In this document: positions 56,605 to 64,000 of the stretch, piece by piece | How the letters are laid out: each line of letters begins with the position of its first letter | Numbering within the stretch: the stretch's first letter is position 1 | Source of the DNA: Roseobacter sp. | GTDB taxonomy: Bacteria; Pseudomonadota; Alphaproteobacteria; Rhodobacterales; Rhodobacteraceae | Direction: 5' to 3' | DNA length: 64,000 bases | Assembly: GCA_002731875.1 (NCBI GenBank) | Contig: PCCY01000004.1 | Location: 7,291 to 71,290 of the forward strand | Program-made: the position numbers and the translations under genes | The notes under the pieces: generated by a model | Told to the model about the DNA's origin: nothing | What the model saw: only the letters and a program-made list of their open reading frames with translations | The model's database searches: none

Positions 56605-58135
56605 AGCTGTCGGGCTCTGCGGCTTTGCGTTCGCGGACGAACGCGTCAAGCGCTTCACGTACCGAAATATCCATCGCTGGCTGCACGTAATCACCCAAAA
56701 GCTTTTCAACCCGCAAAGCTGCCAGGGCCTGAGTATCGCGGGCACCCTCGTCAGACCAAGTCTCGAACGGTTTGTAATCCAGTAGATCCGACTTCCAGAA
56801 GGCCTGTTTGAAGTTGGCTTGGGTATGGGCACATCCCAGATAATGCCCGCCAGGGCCGACTTCGCGAATTGCATCCATCGCCTGGGCATTTTCGTCGATC
56901 TCCACGCCGCGGGCCAAGTGGTGCAAGGCGCCAAGCTGATCGGCATCCATGACGAACTTCTCGAATGAACTTACCAGCCCCCCCTCAAGCCAACCGCAGG
57001 CGTGAAGCATGAAGTTCACACCCGATAACAGCCCCATGTTCAAGCTGTTCGAGGTCTCATAGGCAGCCTGGGCATCGGGTAGTTTGGACCCGCAGAAGGA
57101 CCCCGCAGACCGGAAGGGCAGTTTCATGCGCCGCGCAAGCTGTCCCGCACCATAGGTGATATGTGCGGCTTCGGGCGTCCCAAAGGTCGGGGCTCCCGAA
57201 TTCATGTCGATGGACGTCACAAAGGCGCCGAAAATCACCGGGGCTCCCTTGCGAACCAGTTGGCTATACGCAATTCCTGCCATCACCTCGGCCAAGACTT
57301 GCGTTAATGTGCCTGCAACAGACACAGGGGCCATGGCACCCCCGACAATAAAGGGCGATATGATCGACGCCTGATTGTTTTCAGCGAAAACTTTCAACGC
57401 ACCCATCATCACGTCATCAAAAGTCATCGGCGAATTGATGTTGATCAGCGACGTCATCACGGTGTTTTGTTGAACAAAGTCGGCACCAAACAGAACCTTG
57501 CACATGTCTACCGAATCTTGAGCCCGGCTTGGCTCGGTCACCGACCCCATAAAGGGTTTGTCGCTAAGCGTCATATGAGCATGAAGCATGTCGAGATGGC
57601 GCTTGTTGACAGGGATGTCCGTCGGTTCACATACCGTTCCGCCGGAATGATGGAGCCATTTCGACATATAGCCCAACTTCACGAATTTATTGAAATCAGC
57701 AATGGTGGCATAGCGCCGCCCGCCAGCCACATCACGTACAAACGGCGGTCCATACACCGGCGCAAGCACCAGATTGCGCCCCCCGATCACGACGTTTCGG
57801 TCAGGGTTGCGGGCGTGCTGGGTAAACTCCGCAGGGGCGGCCTTGCACAGTTCACGGGCCAGCCCGCGCGGCATGCGCACGCGGTCCCCGGTGACGTCTG
57901 CCCCGGCTTCGCGCCAAAGCGCCAGTGCTTCGGGGTTATCGGGAAAGTTCACGCCGATTTCTTCCAAAACCGTGTCGGCGTTCCGCTCAATAATTTCCAG
58001 CGCTTCTTCGGTCAGAATCTCGAAGTTGGGAATATTGCGTTCGATATACTTTGCCGTCTCGAATGACACGGCCGACCGCTCCGCCCGCCGTGCAGCCCCA
58101 CCGCCGCCGCGCCCACGTCTTGCTGATTCCGCCAT
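56597..58135 (-). CDS. MttB-superfamily methyltransferase (non-pyrrolysine)
   Basis: A 512-residue protein of the trimethylamine methyltransferase superfamily. It has an N-terminal Gly/Arg/Ala stretch, then NFEILTEEALEIIERNADTVLEEIGV and PMTFDDVMMGALKVFAENNQ. No in-frame stop interrupts it, so pyrrolysine is not used. Non-pyrrolysine members demethylate betaines such as glycine betaine or related quaternary amines and pass the methyl to a corrinoid protein. No corrinoid protein gene is adjacent, so the substrate is uncertain. Confidence 0.85.
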   Translation of the reverse strand: MAESARRGRGGGGAARRAERSAVSFETAKYIERNIPNFEILTEEALEIIERNADTVLEEIGVNFPDNPEALALWREAGADVTGDRVRMPRGLARELCKAAPAEFTQHARNPDRNVVIGGRNLVLAPVYGPPFVRDVAGGRRYATIADFNKFVKLGYMSKWLHHSGGTVCEPTDIPVNKRHLDMLHAHMTLSDKPFMGSVTEPSRAQDSVDMCKVLFGADFVQQNTVMTSLININSPMTFDDVMMGALKVFAENNQASIISPFIVGGAMAPVSVAGTLTQVLAEVMAGIAYSQLVRKGAPVIFGAFVTSIDMNSGAPTFGTPEAAHITYGAGQLARRMKLPFRSAGSFCGSKLPDAQAAYETSNSLNMGLLSGVNFMLHACGWLEGGLVSSFEKFVMDADQLGALHHLARGVEIDENAQAMDAIREVGPGGHYLGCAHTQANFKQAFWKSDLLDYKPFETWSDEGARDTQALAALRVEKLLGDYVQPAMDISVREALDAFVRERKAAEPDSFM

Positions 58136-58276
58136 GTGATCTTCCTTTTCGCCAAAACTGAGGCCTAGCTACCCCATTCGCCCAGGCCATTTCACGCGGA
58201 TAACGGCCTTAGGCGTCAAAAACCGACATCGCGACGCGGTCTTGGCTTCATTTTGCCGAATAAACTCCGGGGGTCT

Positions 58277-58290
58277 GGGGGCTGGCCCCC
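58277..58290. repeat. GGGGGC/GCCCCC intergenic hairpin
   Basis: The 14-mer GGGGGCTGGCCCCC is identical to the one at 35860. It lies in the divergent region between the MttB-family gene and guaA. Because neither gene ends here, a simple terminator role is unlikely. Confidence 0.5.
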
Positions 58291-58334
58291 ACTCCACTCT
58301 TGCCTCGCAAGCCTTCCACACATAATCAGTCGGC

Positions 58335-59897
58335 ATGACAGATATCTCCCATGACCGCCTTCTCATCATCGACTTCGGCAGCCAGGTCACTCAGCTGATC
58401 GCTCGCCGCTTGCGTGAACTCAATGTATTTTGCGAAATCAAACCGTTTAACACGGTCGATGACGCCTACCTCGAGGAGTTCGCCCCCAAGGCAGTCGTCT
58501 TCTCCGGGGGCCCATCCTCGGTTTTTGCCGAAGGTGCGCCGATGCCACCCCAGTCGGTATTCGAACTGGGCGTGCCGATACTGGGAATCTGTTACGGCCA
58601 GCAGGTGATGATGCATTGCCTGGGTGGCAAAGTAGTGCGCGGTCACGGCACCGCGGAATTCGGTCGTGCCTTCGTGACACCGTCCCAGGAAAAACTGCCC
58701 TTGCTCGAGGGCTGGTTCCTCACCGATCGCGAACAGGTCTGGATGAGCCATGGCGACCACGTGAGTGCGATCGCACCCGGGTTCGAGGTATTCGGCACGT
58801 CACCCAATGCGCCTTTCGCCATCACGGGCGACACGAAACGCAACTTCTATGCGGTTCAGTTTCACCCCGAAGTCCACCATACTCCTAACGGTGCGCGCCT
58901 GTATGAAAACTTTATCCGACTAGCCGGATTCAAGGGCGACTGGACGATGAGCGCCTACCGCGAAGAAGCCATTGCCAATATTCGTGAACAGGTCGGGGAC
59001 GCCAAGGTTATTTGCGGCCTTTCCGGCGGCGTGGATTCATCGGTGGCTGCGGTTCTGATACACGAGGCGATCGGTGACCAGCTGACCTGTGTTTTCGTAG
59101 ACCATGGGCTGCTGCGTAAAGGCGAAGCGGAAGAAGTCGTCACGATGTTCCGCGATAACTATAACATGCCGTTGATCCACGCGGATGAGCGGGACCTGTT
59201 TCTGGGAGAGCTCGAAGGCGTCAGCGATCCCGAGACCAAGCGCAAGATCATCGGCAGGCTGTTCATTGATGTTTTCCAGAAACATGCCATCGAAGTAGGT
59301 GACGCGACTTTCCTCGCGCAGGGAACCCTTTACCCCGACGTGATCGAATCGGTTTCGTTTTCCGGTGGCCCTTCGGTGACAATCAAATCGCACCATAACG
59401 TGGGCGGTTTGCCTGAAAAGATGGGGTTGAAGTTGGTCGAACCACTGCGCGAACTCTTCAAGGACGAAGTGCGCGAGCTTGGCCGCGAGCTGGGTCTGCC
59501 GCCGTCGTTTATCGGGCGGCACCCCTTCCCCGGCCCCGGCCTCGCCATCCGCTGCCCAGGCGAAATCACCCGCGAGAAGCTGGACATCCTGCGCGAGGCT
59601 GATGCGGTATATATCGACCAGATCCGCAAACACGGGCTGTATGATGATATATGGCAAGCTTTCGTGGCGATCCTGCCGGTTCGGACTGTTGGGGTTATGG
59701 GCGATGGACGGACCTATGATTTTGCCTGTGCATTGCGCGCGGTAACGTCGGTTGACGGCATGACGGCGGATTATTATCCGTTTACCCATGATTTTCTTGG
59801 TGAAACCGCGACGCGGATCATCAACGAAGTCCCGGGGATCAATCGTGTGACCTATGACATAACCTCCAAACCTCCCGGTACGATCGAATGGGAATGA
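58335..59897 (+). CDS. guaA: GMP synthase (glutamine-hydrolysing)
   Basis: A 520-residue enzyme that aminates XMP to GMP. The class I amidotransferase domain has Cys86 in GICYGQQ and the histidine/glutamate pair in FHPEVHHT. The ATP pyrophosphatase domain has SGGVDSS (230-236). A C-terminal dimerisation domain ends with [10 protein letters not shown]. All typical. The ATG at 58335 follows an unremarkable leader. Confidence 0.96.
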   Translation: MTDISHDRLLIIDFGSQVTQLIARRLRELNVFCEIKPFNTVDDAYLEEFAPKAVVFSGGPSSVFAEGAPMPPQSVFELGVPILGICYGQQVMMHCLGGKVVRGHGTAEFGRAFVTPSQEKLPLLEGWFLTDREQVWMSHGDHVSAIAPGFEVFGTSPNAPFAITGDTKRNFYAVQFHPEVHHTPNGARLYENFIRLAGFKGDWTMSAYREEAIANIREQVGDAKVICGLSGGVDSSVAAVLIHEAIGDQLTCVFVDHGLLRKGEAEEVVTMFRDNYNMPLIHADERDLFLGELEGVSDPETKRKIIGRLFIDVFQKHAIEVGDATFLAQGTLYPDVIESVSFSGGPSVTIKSHHNVGGLPEKMGLKLVEPLRELFKDEVRELGRELGLPPSFIGRHPFPGPGLAIRCPGEITREKLDILREADAVYIDQIRKHGLYDDIWQAFVAILPVRTVGVMGDGRTYDFACALRAVTSVDGMTADYYPFTHDFLGETATRIINEVPGINRVTYDITSKPPGTIEWE

Positions 59898-59955
59898 TGC
59901 GACCAAAAGATACAATGCCTTCGGCGAGGATTTTTTTCCATTTGGAAATAACGGC

Positions 59956-60819
59956 TTGAGCAAAACCGCCAAGGCTGCTCTTTGGATGATGGGGTCGATT
60001 GGGTCTTTCTCGGCTATGGCTGTGGCGGGGCGCGAATTAGGCACCGTCTATGATACGTTCGAGATCATGATGTACCGTTCGGCCGTGGGCGTATTGGTGG
60101 TGGTATCAGTGGCCTGTGCCACGGGAGCGTGGCGACAGATCAACACGCGCGATATAGGGCTGCACCTCGGGCGCAATCTGGCGCATTTCATCGGGCAGAA
60201 TTTGTGGTTTTTTGCGGTGACCGTCATTCCATTGGCGCAGGTTTTTGCCCTGGAGTTCACGTCACCCTTATGGGTAATCGCGCTGTCTCCGCTTATCCTG
60301 GGGGAACGGCTGACCGGCGTCCGGGCGGCGGCTGCGCTAATGGGGTTCGTGGGGATACTGTTTGTAGCACGCCCCACCATTGCCGGGATCACGCCGGGGA
60401 TGTTGGCCGCGGCATCCAGCGCTGTATTTTTTGCGCTGACGATCATGCTGACCAAGAAGTTGACAAGAAGCCAGCCGATTACCAGCATTTTGTTTTATCT
60501 CACATGTATGCAACTGTTTTTCGGCCTTGTCATGGTGACGTATGATGGTGATGTAGCGTTGCCGGATCTTTCTCACGGACCGCTGTTGTTATTGATCGGG
60601 GTTGCCGGGCTATTGGCGCATTTCTGCCTGACCAATGCGTTGGCGATCGCGCCGGCCACCGTCGTGGTTCCGATTGATTTCATCCGCCTGCCCGTTATCG
60701 CTGTTATCGGGATGTTGGTCTATGCCGAGGCCTTGGATATCTGGGTGTTTATCGGCGGAGCCATCATATTTTTGGGCAATTACATGAGCCTTCGCGCAGA
60801 GAGCCGCCAGCCAACGTAG
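59956..60819 (+). CDS. EamA/DMT family transporter
   Basis: A 287-residue membrane protein with ten predicted spans in two EamA repeats. FALEFTSPLWVIALSPLILGERL closes the first half. TVVVPIDFIRLPVIAVIGMLVYAEALDIW closes the second. The start is a TTG at 59956; an ATG ten codons later (MMGSIGSFSAMAVAG) is also possible. It differs clearly from the DMT protein at 24 kb. Substrate is unknown. Confidence 0.83.
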   Translation: MSKTAKAALWMMGSIGSFSAMAVAGRELGTVYDTFEIMMYRSAVGVLVVVSVACATGAWRQINTRDIGLHLGRNLAHFIGQNLWFFAVTVIPLAQVFALEFTSPLWVIALSPLILGERLTGVRAAAALMGFVGILFVARPTIAGITPGMLAAASSAVFFALTIMLTKKLTRSQPITSILFYLTCMQLFFGLVMVTYDGDVALPDLSHGPLLLLIGVAGLLAHFCLTNALAIAPATVVVPIDFIRLPVIAVIGMLVYAEALDIWVFIGGAIIFLGNYMSLRAESRQPT

Positions 60820-60907
60820 CCGGTTTGCAACATCCGAAAAGATCCGGAGTGGTTGCCGTTTGGTCAGGAATTGACGGGTGAACAAATACTTTGCCCCATA
60901 CCACCCG

Positions 60908-60932
60908 GAACACCTGCGTTTTGCGGGTGTTC
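60908..60932 (+). promoter_or_regulatory. 5' leader hairpin before FadL-type porin
   Basis: GAACACCTGC (60908-60917) pairs with GCGGGTGTTC (60923-60932) around GTTTT, ten base pairs with one wobble. It ends nine bases before the GGGAGGAG ribosome binding site of the porin gene. There is no T-run after it, so it is more likely an mRNA stabiliser or translation-control element than a terminator. Confidence 0.45.
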
Positions 60933-60955
60933 GGCTTCTGGGGAGGAGTTTTTGT

Positions 60956-62092
60956 ATGACATATAGAGTGATGGCCGTTATCGCGCTTCTGGGAAGTGCT
61001 TCAACCGCGCAAGCAGGCGCGATCGACCGGACAGGGCAGCCGATCACGGCGTTGTTCGAAAGCGGTCGTTATGCCGAGTTCAGCTTGGGAACAGTGTCGC
61101 CGGATACATCAGGCGTCGGGGTGCAGGCGACACCCGGGGCGCGTAGCGGGGATATGACCGACAGTTTCTTATCGTTCGGGGCCGCCTATAAAGCGGATCT
61201 GACAGATCAAATATCGTATGCGATTATCTATGATCAGCCATTTGGTGCTGACGTGGCCTATCCCGTCGGGACCGGGTATTTTGCTCAAGGGGCTACCGCG
61301 ACATTCGACAGCAATGCGCTAACTGGCTTGATGCGGTTTGAAATGCCTAGTAATTTCAGCGTCCATGGCGGTATTCGTGTTCAGACTATCGAAGCCTCGG
61401 CGCTGATCCCGTTTGTCACATCCGGCCCCGGACCGGGCATCACCGTCCCCGGTGCGCCCTATTCGGTCAAGGGTGACCGCGATACCGGTGTCGGCTATGT
61501 TGCAGGGGTTGCCTTTGAGAAACCCGAAATAGCGCTGCGCGTATCGCTGACCTATAATTCAAAGATAAAATATGACGTGAATACCACTGAAAACTCGGTG
61601 ATCGGGCAGAATGTACGTTCTTCCACCCATGTCGAGACACCGCAATCGCTTAACCTTGAATTTCAAACGGGCATTGCCGCCGATACACTGCTGTTTGGTG
61701 GCGTCCGCTGGACCGACTGGTCATCATTTGAAATTGCACCTGCGCAATACGCGGCGTTGACGGGCGGGTCAAAGCTGCTGAGCTATAACGACGATATCTA
61801 TACCTACAGCCTGGGCGTCGGGCGCCGGATCACCGAAGCGTGGGCGGTTGCCGCATCTGTTGCGTATGAAAAGCAGGTCGGCGGTTATGCGTCCAACCTT
61901 GGGCCGACGGATGGGCAAAAGAGCATCGCCCTGGCGGCGACCTACACCCGCGACAACATGAAGATCACCACAGGTATCCGCTATGTCGATATCGGCGACG
62001 CACAGACCCGCGCGGGGGCTGCTGCACCGGCGGCACGGTTTGCCGGCAACGATGCAATCGCTGTTGGCGTGAAGGTTGGCTTTAACTTTTAA
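60956..62092 (+). CDS. Outer membrane transport protein, FadL/OmpP1 family
   Basis: A 378-residue outer membrane protein with a signal peptide (TYRVMAVIALLGSASTAQA) and about fourteen alternating aromatic strands. It ends with a C-terminal phenylalanine (VGVKVGFNF), the OMP signature. The family carries hydrophobic molecules such as long-chain fatty acids across the outer membrane. The ATG at 60956 has a strong GGAGG site; the longer frame from 60878 reads through the leader hairpin. A clear terminator follows the stop. Confidence 0.87.
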   Translation: MTYRVMAVIALLGSASTAQAGAIDRTGQPITALFESGRYAEFSLGTVSPDTSGVGVQATPGARSGDMTDSFLSFGAAYKADLTDQISYAIIYDQPFGADVAYPVGTGYFAQGATATFDSNALTGLMRFEMPSNFSVHGGIRVQTIEASALIPFVTSGPGPGITVPGAPYSVKGDRDTGVGYVAGVAFEKPEIALRVSLTYNSKIKYDVNTTENSVIGQNVRSSTHVETPQSLNLEFQTGIAADTLLFGGVRWTDWSSFEIAPAQYAALTGGSKLLSYNDDIYTYSLGVGRRITEAWAVAASVAYEKQVGGYASNLGPTDGQKSIALAATYTRDNMKITTGIRYVDIGDAQTRAGAAAPAARFAGNDAIAVGVKVGFNF

Positions 62093-62110
62093 CGGACCAA
62101 ACAGGCATCT

Positions 62111-62142
62111 GGCTCGCGGTAATTGCGCCGCGGGCCTTTTTT
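62111..62142 (+). terminator. Rho-independent terminator
   Basis: GGCTCGCGG (62111-62119) pairs with CCGCGGGCC (62128-62136) around an 8-base loop, nine base pairs with one wobble, immediately followed by six T. It is 19 bases after the FadL-type gene stop and reads in its direction. Confidence 0.85.
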
Positions 62143-62219
62143 GTGGGTGCTCTATGACTGGCCCTTTACCGGTGCCTGAGATATTGATCTGAAAAATTCA
62201 CAATCCTGGAACCTGTTAC

Positions 62220-63074
62220 ATGCTTTATGCTTCTGCTGATGACTGGCGCGCCGCGCCGCGCAAGAAGGTGCTGGTCTTTGGTATGTCGGGATTGGGAAAG
62301 ACCCACCTAGCCCACCTGCTGCGCAAATCCGGCGACTGGTTTCATTACTCTATCGATTACCGGATCGGCACGCGGTATCTGGGCGAAACCATCGCAGACA
62401 ATGCCAAGGCCGAGGCGATGAAAGTCCCGTTTCTGCGCGATTTGCTCTTGAGCGACAGCATCTACATCGGGTCGAACATTACCTTCGATAACCTGTCGCC
62501 GGTCGCTACCTGGCTTGGCAAGCCGGGGGATCCTTCGAAGGGCGGTCTGCCGATGTCGCAATACGCCGTGCGGCAGCAGGCCTTCAAGCGTGCAGAGATC
62601 GCAGCGCTGATGGACACGGCGCATTTTTCCGCCCGCGCCGAATCCCTTTACGGCTACCCTCATTTTATCTGCGATACCGGCGGTTCGATCTGTGAATGGA
62701 TCGATTCCGCCGACGATCACGATCCGCTGATGAAGGCCCTGTTGGATGAATGCTTGCTTGTATGGATCAAGGGCGATGACGCCCATACAAACCAATTGAT
62801 CAGACGTTTTGACAAAGCGCCGAAACCGATGGCATACCAACCGGAATTCCTGACCAGAAGTTGGCAGGAATATCTAAGTGAAAACAACTGCCAAGAAGGC
62901 GAAGTCGACCCAGATGCATTTATCCGGTGGACCTATGCGCGGGCTCTTGCCCACCGTCAGCCCAGATACGAAGCGATGGCGAAATGGGGGGTGACCGTCA
63001 CCGCCGATCAGGTGGGAGGTTTGACCAGCGAGGATGATTTCGTCAATCTTATCTCCGAGGTAATCAGCGCATAA
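62220..63074 (+). CDS. P-loop ATPase/kinase-like protein, unrecognised
   Basis: A 284-residue protein with an early Walker A motif GMSGLGKT (21-28) in the strand VLVFGMSGLGKTHL. Other features are SIDYRIGTRYLGE and a later hydrophobic strand ECLLVWIKGDD followed by LIRRFDKAPKPMAYQP. It resembles a small nucleotide kinase or motor ATPase but matches no family I can name. A clear Walker B motif was not identified. It precedes metA by 63 bases and may be cotranscribed, but no role in methionine synthesis can be claimed. Confidence 0.6.
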   Translation: MLYASADDWRAAPRKKVLVFGMSGLGKTHLAHLLRKSGDWFHYSIDYRIGTRYLGETIADNAKAEAMKVPFLRDLLLSDSIYIGSNITFDNLSPVATWLGKPGDPSKGGLPMSQYAVRQQAFKRAEIAALMDTAHFSARAESLYGYPHFICDTGGSICEWIDSADDHDPLMKALLDECLLVWIKGDDAHTNQLIRRFDKAPKPMAYQPEFLTRSWQEYLSENNCQEGEVDPDAFIRWTYARALAHRQPRYEAMAKWGVTVTADQVGGLTSEDDFVNLISEVISA

Positions 63075-63137
63075 CCCTTGGCACCCCAGCCGCTGAGTCC
63101 TATCTATTCCCTTCACCAGTTGTGGAACTACAATACT

Positions 63138-64000
63138 ATGCCGATCAAACTTCCCTCCGACCTGCCCGCCTATCATGTATTGACGCGCGAAGGTGTGATG
63201 GTGCTGGACGAGGATCAGGCCGCCACGCAAGACATACGCCCATTGCGTATAGCCTTGCTTAATCTCATGCCAAAAAAGATCCAGACCGAGAATCAGTTCG
63301 CACGATTGATCGGAGCGACGCCATTGCAGATCGAGTTCAGTTTGCTGCGCATGTCTGACCACCAGTCGCGCAACACGGCCGCCGATCACCTGGAAAGCTT
63401 TTACCGCCCCTTTGAAGATGTCACCGAAGAGAAATTTGACGGACTTATCATCACCGGAGCGCCCATCGAACATCTGGATTTCGATAATGTGACCTACTGG
63501 GATGAACTTACCCGTGTGTTTCAGTGGACCCAAACCAATGTGCATTCAACGTTTGGCGTGTGTTGGGGCGGCATGGCGATGATCAACTATTTCCACGGCA
63601 TCAAAAAACATTTGTTGCAAGAAAAAGCCTTTGGATGCTTCCGTCACAGCAACCTGGAGCCGTCATCGCCGTATCTACGGGGTTTTTCCGATGATCTGGT
63701 CGTCCCGGTAAGCCGCTGGACCGAAATGCGTGCCGCCGAGGTGAATGCAGTACCCGGGTTGAAAACCTTGTTGGGCAGTACGGAGGTTGGTCCTTGTCTG
63801 GTTGAGGATCCGGCGCATCGCGCGTTGTATATCTTCAATCACCTCGAATATGACCGCGACACCCTGAAAGATGAATATGACCGCGATGTCGAGGCCGGGA
63901 CACCGGTCAGGGTCCCTTGCAACTATTACCCCGATGACGACCCTGCGAAAACGCCGTTGAACCGCTGGCGCAGCCACGCCCATCTTTTATATGGCAATTG
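63138..64000 (+). CDS. metA: Homoserine O-acyltransferase (probably acetyl), partial
   Basis: The first 287 residues of MetA, cut by the window edge; the full protein is about 305-310 residues. It acylates homoserine in methionine synthesis. The nucleophile is Cys142 (FGVCWGG), and His235 and Glu237 complete the catalytic set in NHLEYD. Residue 111 is glutamate (TGAPIEHL), which in Bacillus MetA goes with acetyl-CoA use, whereas E. coli succinyltransferase has glycine. Acetyltransferase activity is therefore predicted. The start is an ATG after the ATPase-like gene. Confidence 0.9.
   Translation, partial: MPIKLPSDLPAYHVLTREGVMVLDEDQAATQDIRPLRIALLNLMPKKIQTENQFARLIGATPLQIEFSLLRMSDHQSRNTAADHLESFYRPFEDVTEEKFDGLIITGAPIEHLDFDNVTYWDELTRVFQWTQTNVHSTFGVCWGGMAMINYFHGIKKHLLQEKAFGCFRHSNLEPSSPYLRGFSDDLVVPVSRWTEMRAAEVNAVPGLKTLLGSTEVGPCLVEDPAHRALYIFNHLEYDRDTLKDEYDRDVEAGTPVRVPCNYYPDDDPAKTPLNRWRSHAHLLYGN

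Noticed and set aside
62143-63137. SAM riboswitch upstream of metA or of the P-loop gene
   Set aside because: The 63-base gap before metA and the 77-base leader after the terminator show no recognisable SAM-II or SAM-I consensus.
1-64000. CRISPR arrays, prophage, insertion sequences, tRNA and rRNA genes
   Set aside because: No regularly spaced repeats, integrases, transposases or cloverleaf-like segments were seen; all genes look like vertically inherited core functions.

Overview
The window looks like core chromosome of an alphaproteobacterium of the order Rhodobacterales (Roseobacter group). The base composition is moderately GC-rich. Several order-typical genes are present: DUF4167, DUF6456 and DUF6477 proteins, a fused ispDF, and NtrC and NtrX proteins that lack the sigma-54 contact loop. 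The order dusB-ntrB-ntrC-ntrY-ntrX-trkA-trkH-hfq-hflX is also characteristic of alphaproteobacteria. These placements rest on motif and gene-order recognition, not on a database search.

Layout. 1-5.2 kb: an ABC-F ATPase, a MarC membrane protein, a membrane-anchored retropepsin-like protease, and the pair pepA-holC on the minus strand. 5.3-12.8 kb: an envelope block lptF-lptG-lptD-surA-pdxA-rsmA on the plus strand. 12.8-13.4 kb: the only gene-free stretch longer than 300 bases. 13.4-16.3 kb: a DUF4167 gene, prmC and prfA, all minus. 16.4-20.2 kb: a small secreted protein, then an M20 amidohydrolase with two tandem ureohydrolases and a DUF1499 gene. 20.2-25.9 kb: mazG, a nucleoside hydrolase, a GNAT enzyme, selO, an EamA exporter and a DUF533 protein. 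25.9-35.8 kb: mfd, hemB, a SYLF lipoprotein, a beta-hydroxyacid dehydrogenase, a penicillin-acylase-family hydrolase and a pseudouridine synthase. 35.9-48.9 kb: hflX-hfq, the Trk potassium system, and both nitrogen two-component systems (NtrYX, NtrBC) with dusB. 49-53.8 kb: ispDF-pgpA-pncC, an ammonium transporter, a COQ10/RatA-like protein, hpt and a 58-residue membrane protein. 53.9-64 kb: lipA, DUF6456/DUF6477 genes, an MttB-family methyltransferase, guaA, an EamA exporter, a FadL-type porin, an unrecognised P-loop protein, and metA running off the right edge.

How the genes work together. The lpt genes and surA build the outer membrane. prmC methylates the release factor made by prfA. The amidohydrolase/ureohydrolase block suggests catabolism of guanidino or amide nitrogen compounds. 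NtrB/NtrC and NtrY/NtrX sense nitrogen and redox state, and the ammonium transporter lies nearby. TrkA gates TrkH. Most neighbouring genes overlap by 1-8 bases, which indicates translational coupling.

No CRISPR array, prophage, insertion sequence, tRNA or rRNA was seen. The most interesting signals are small and regulatory: nine consecutive A-R-N triplets just before the hfq start codon, paired DnaA-box-like sites next to a CtrA-like site at 56.1 kb, and a possible mutually exclusive RNA structure before ispDF. One protein-level signal is a MetA whose diagnostic residue predicts acetyl-CoA rather than succinyl-CoA.
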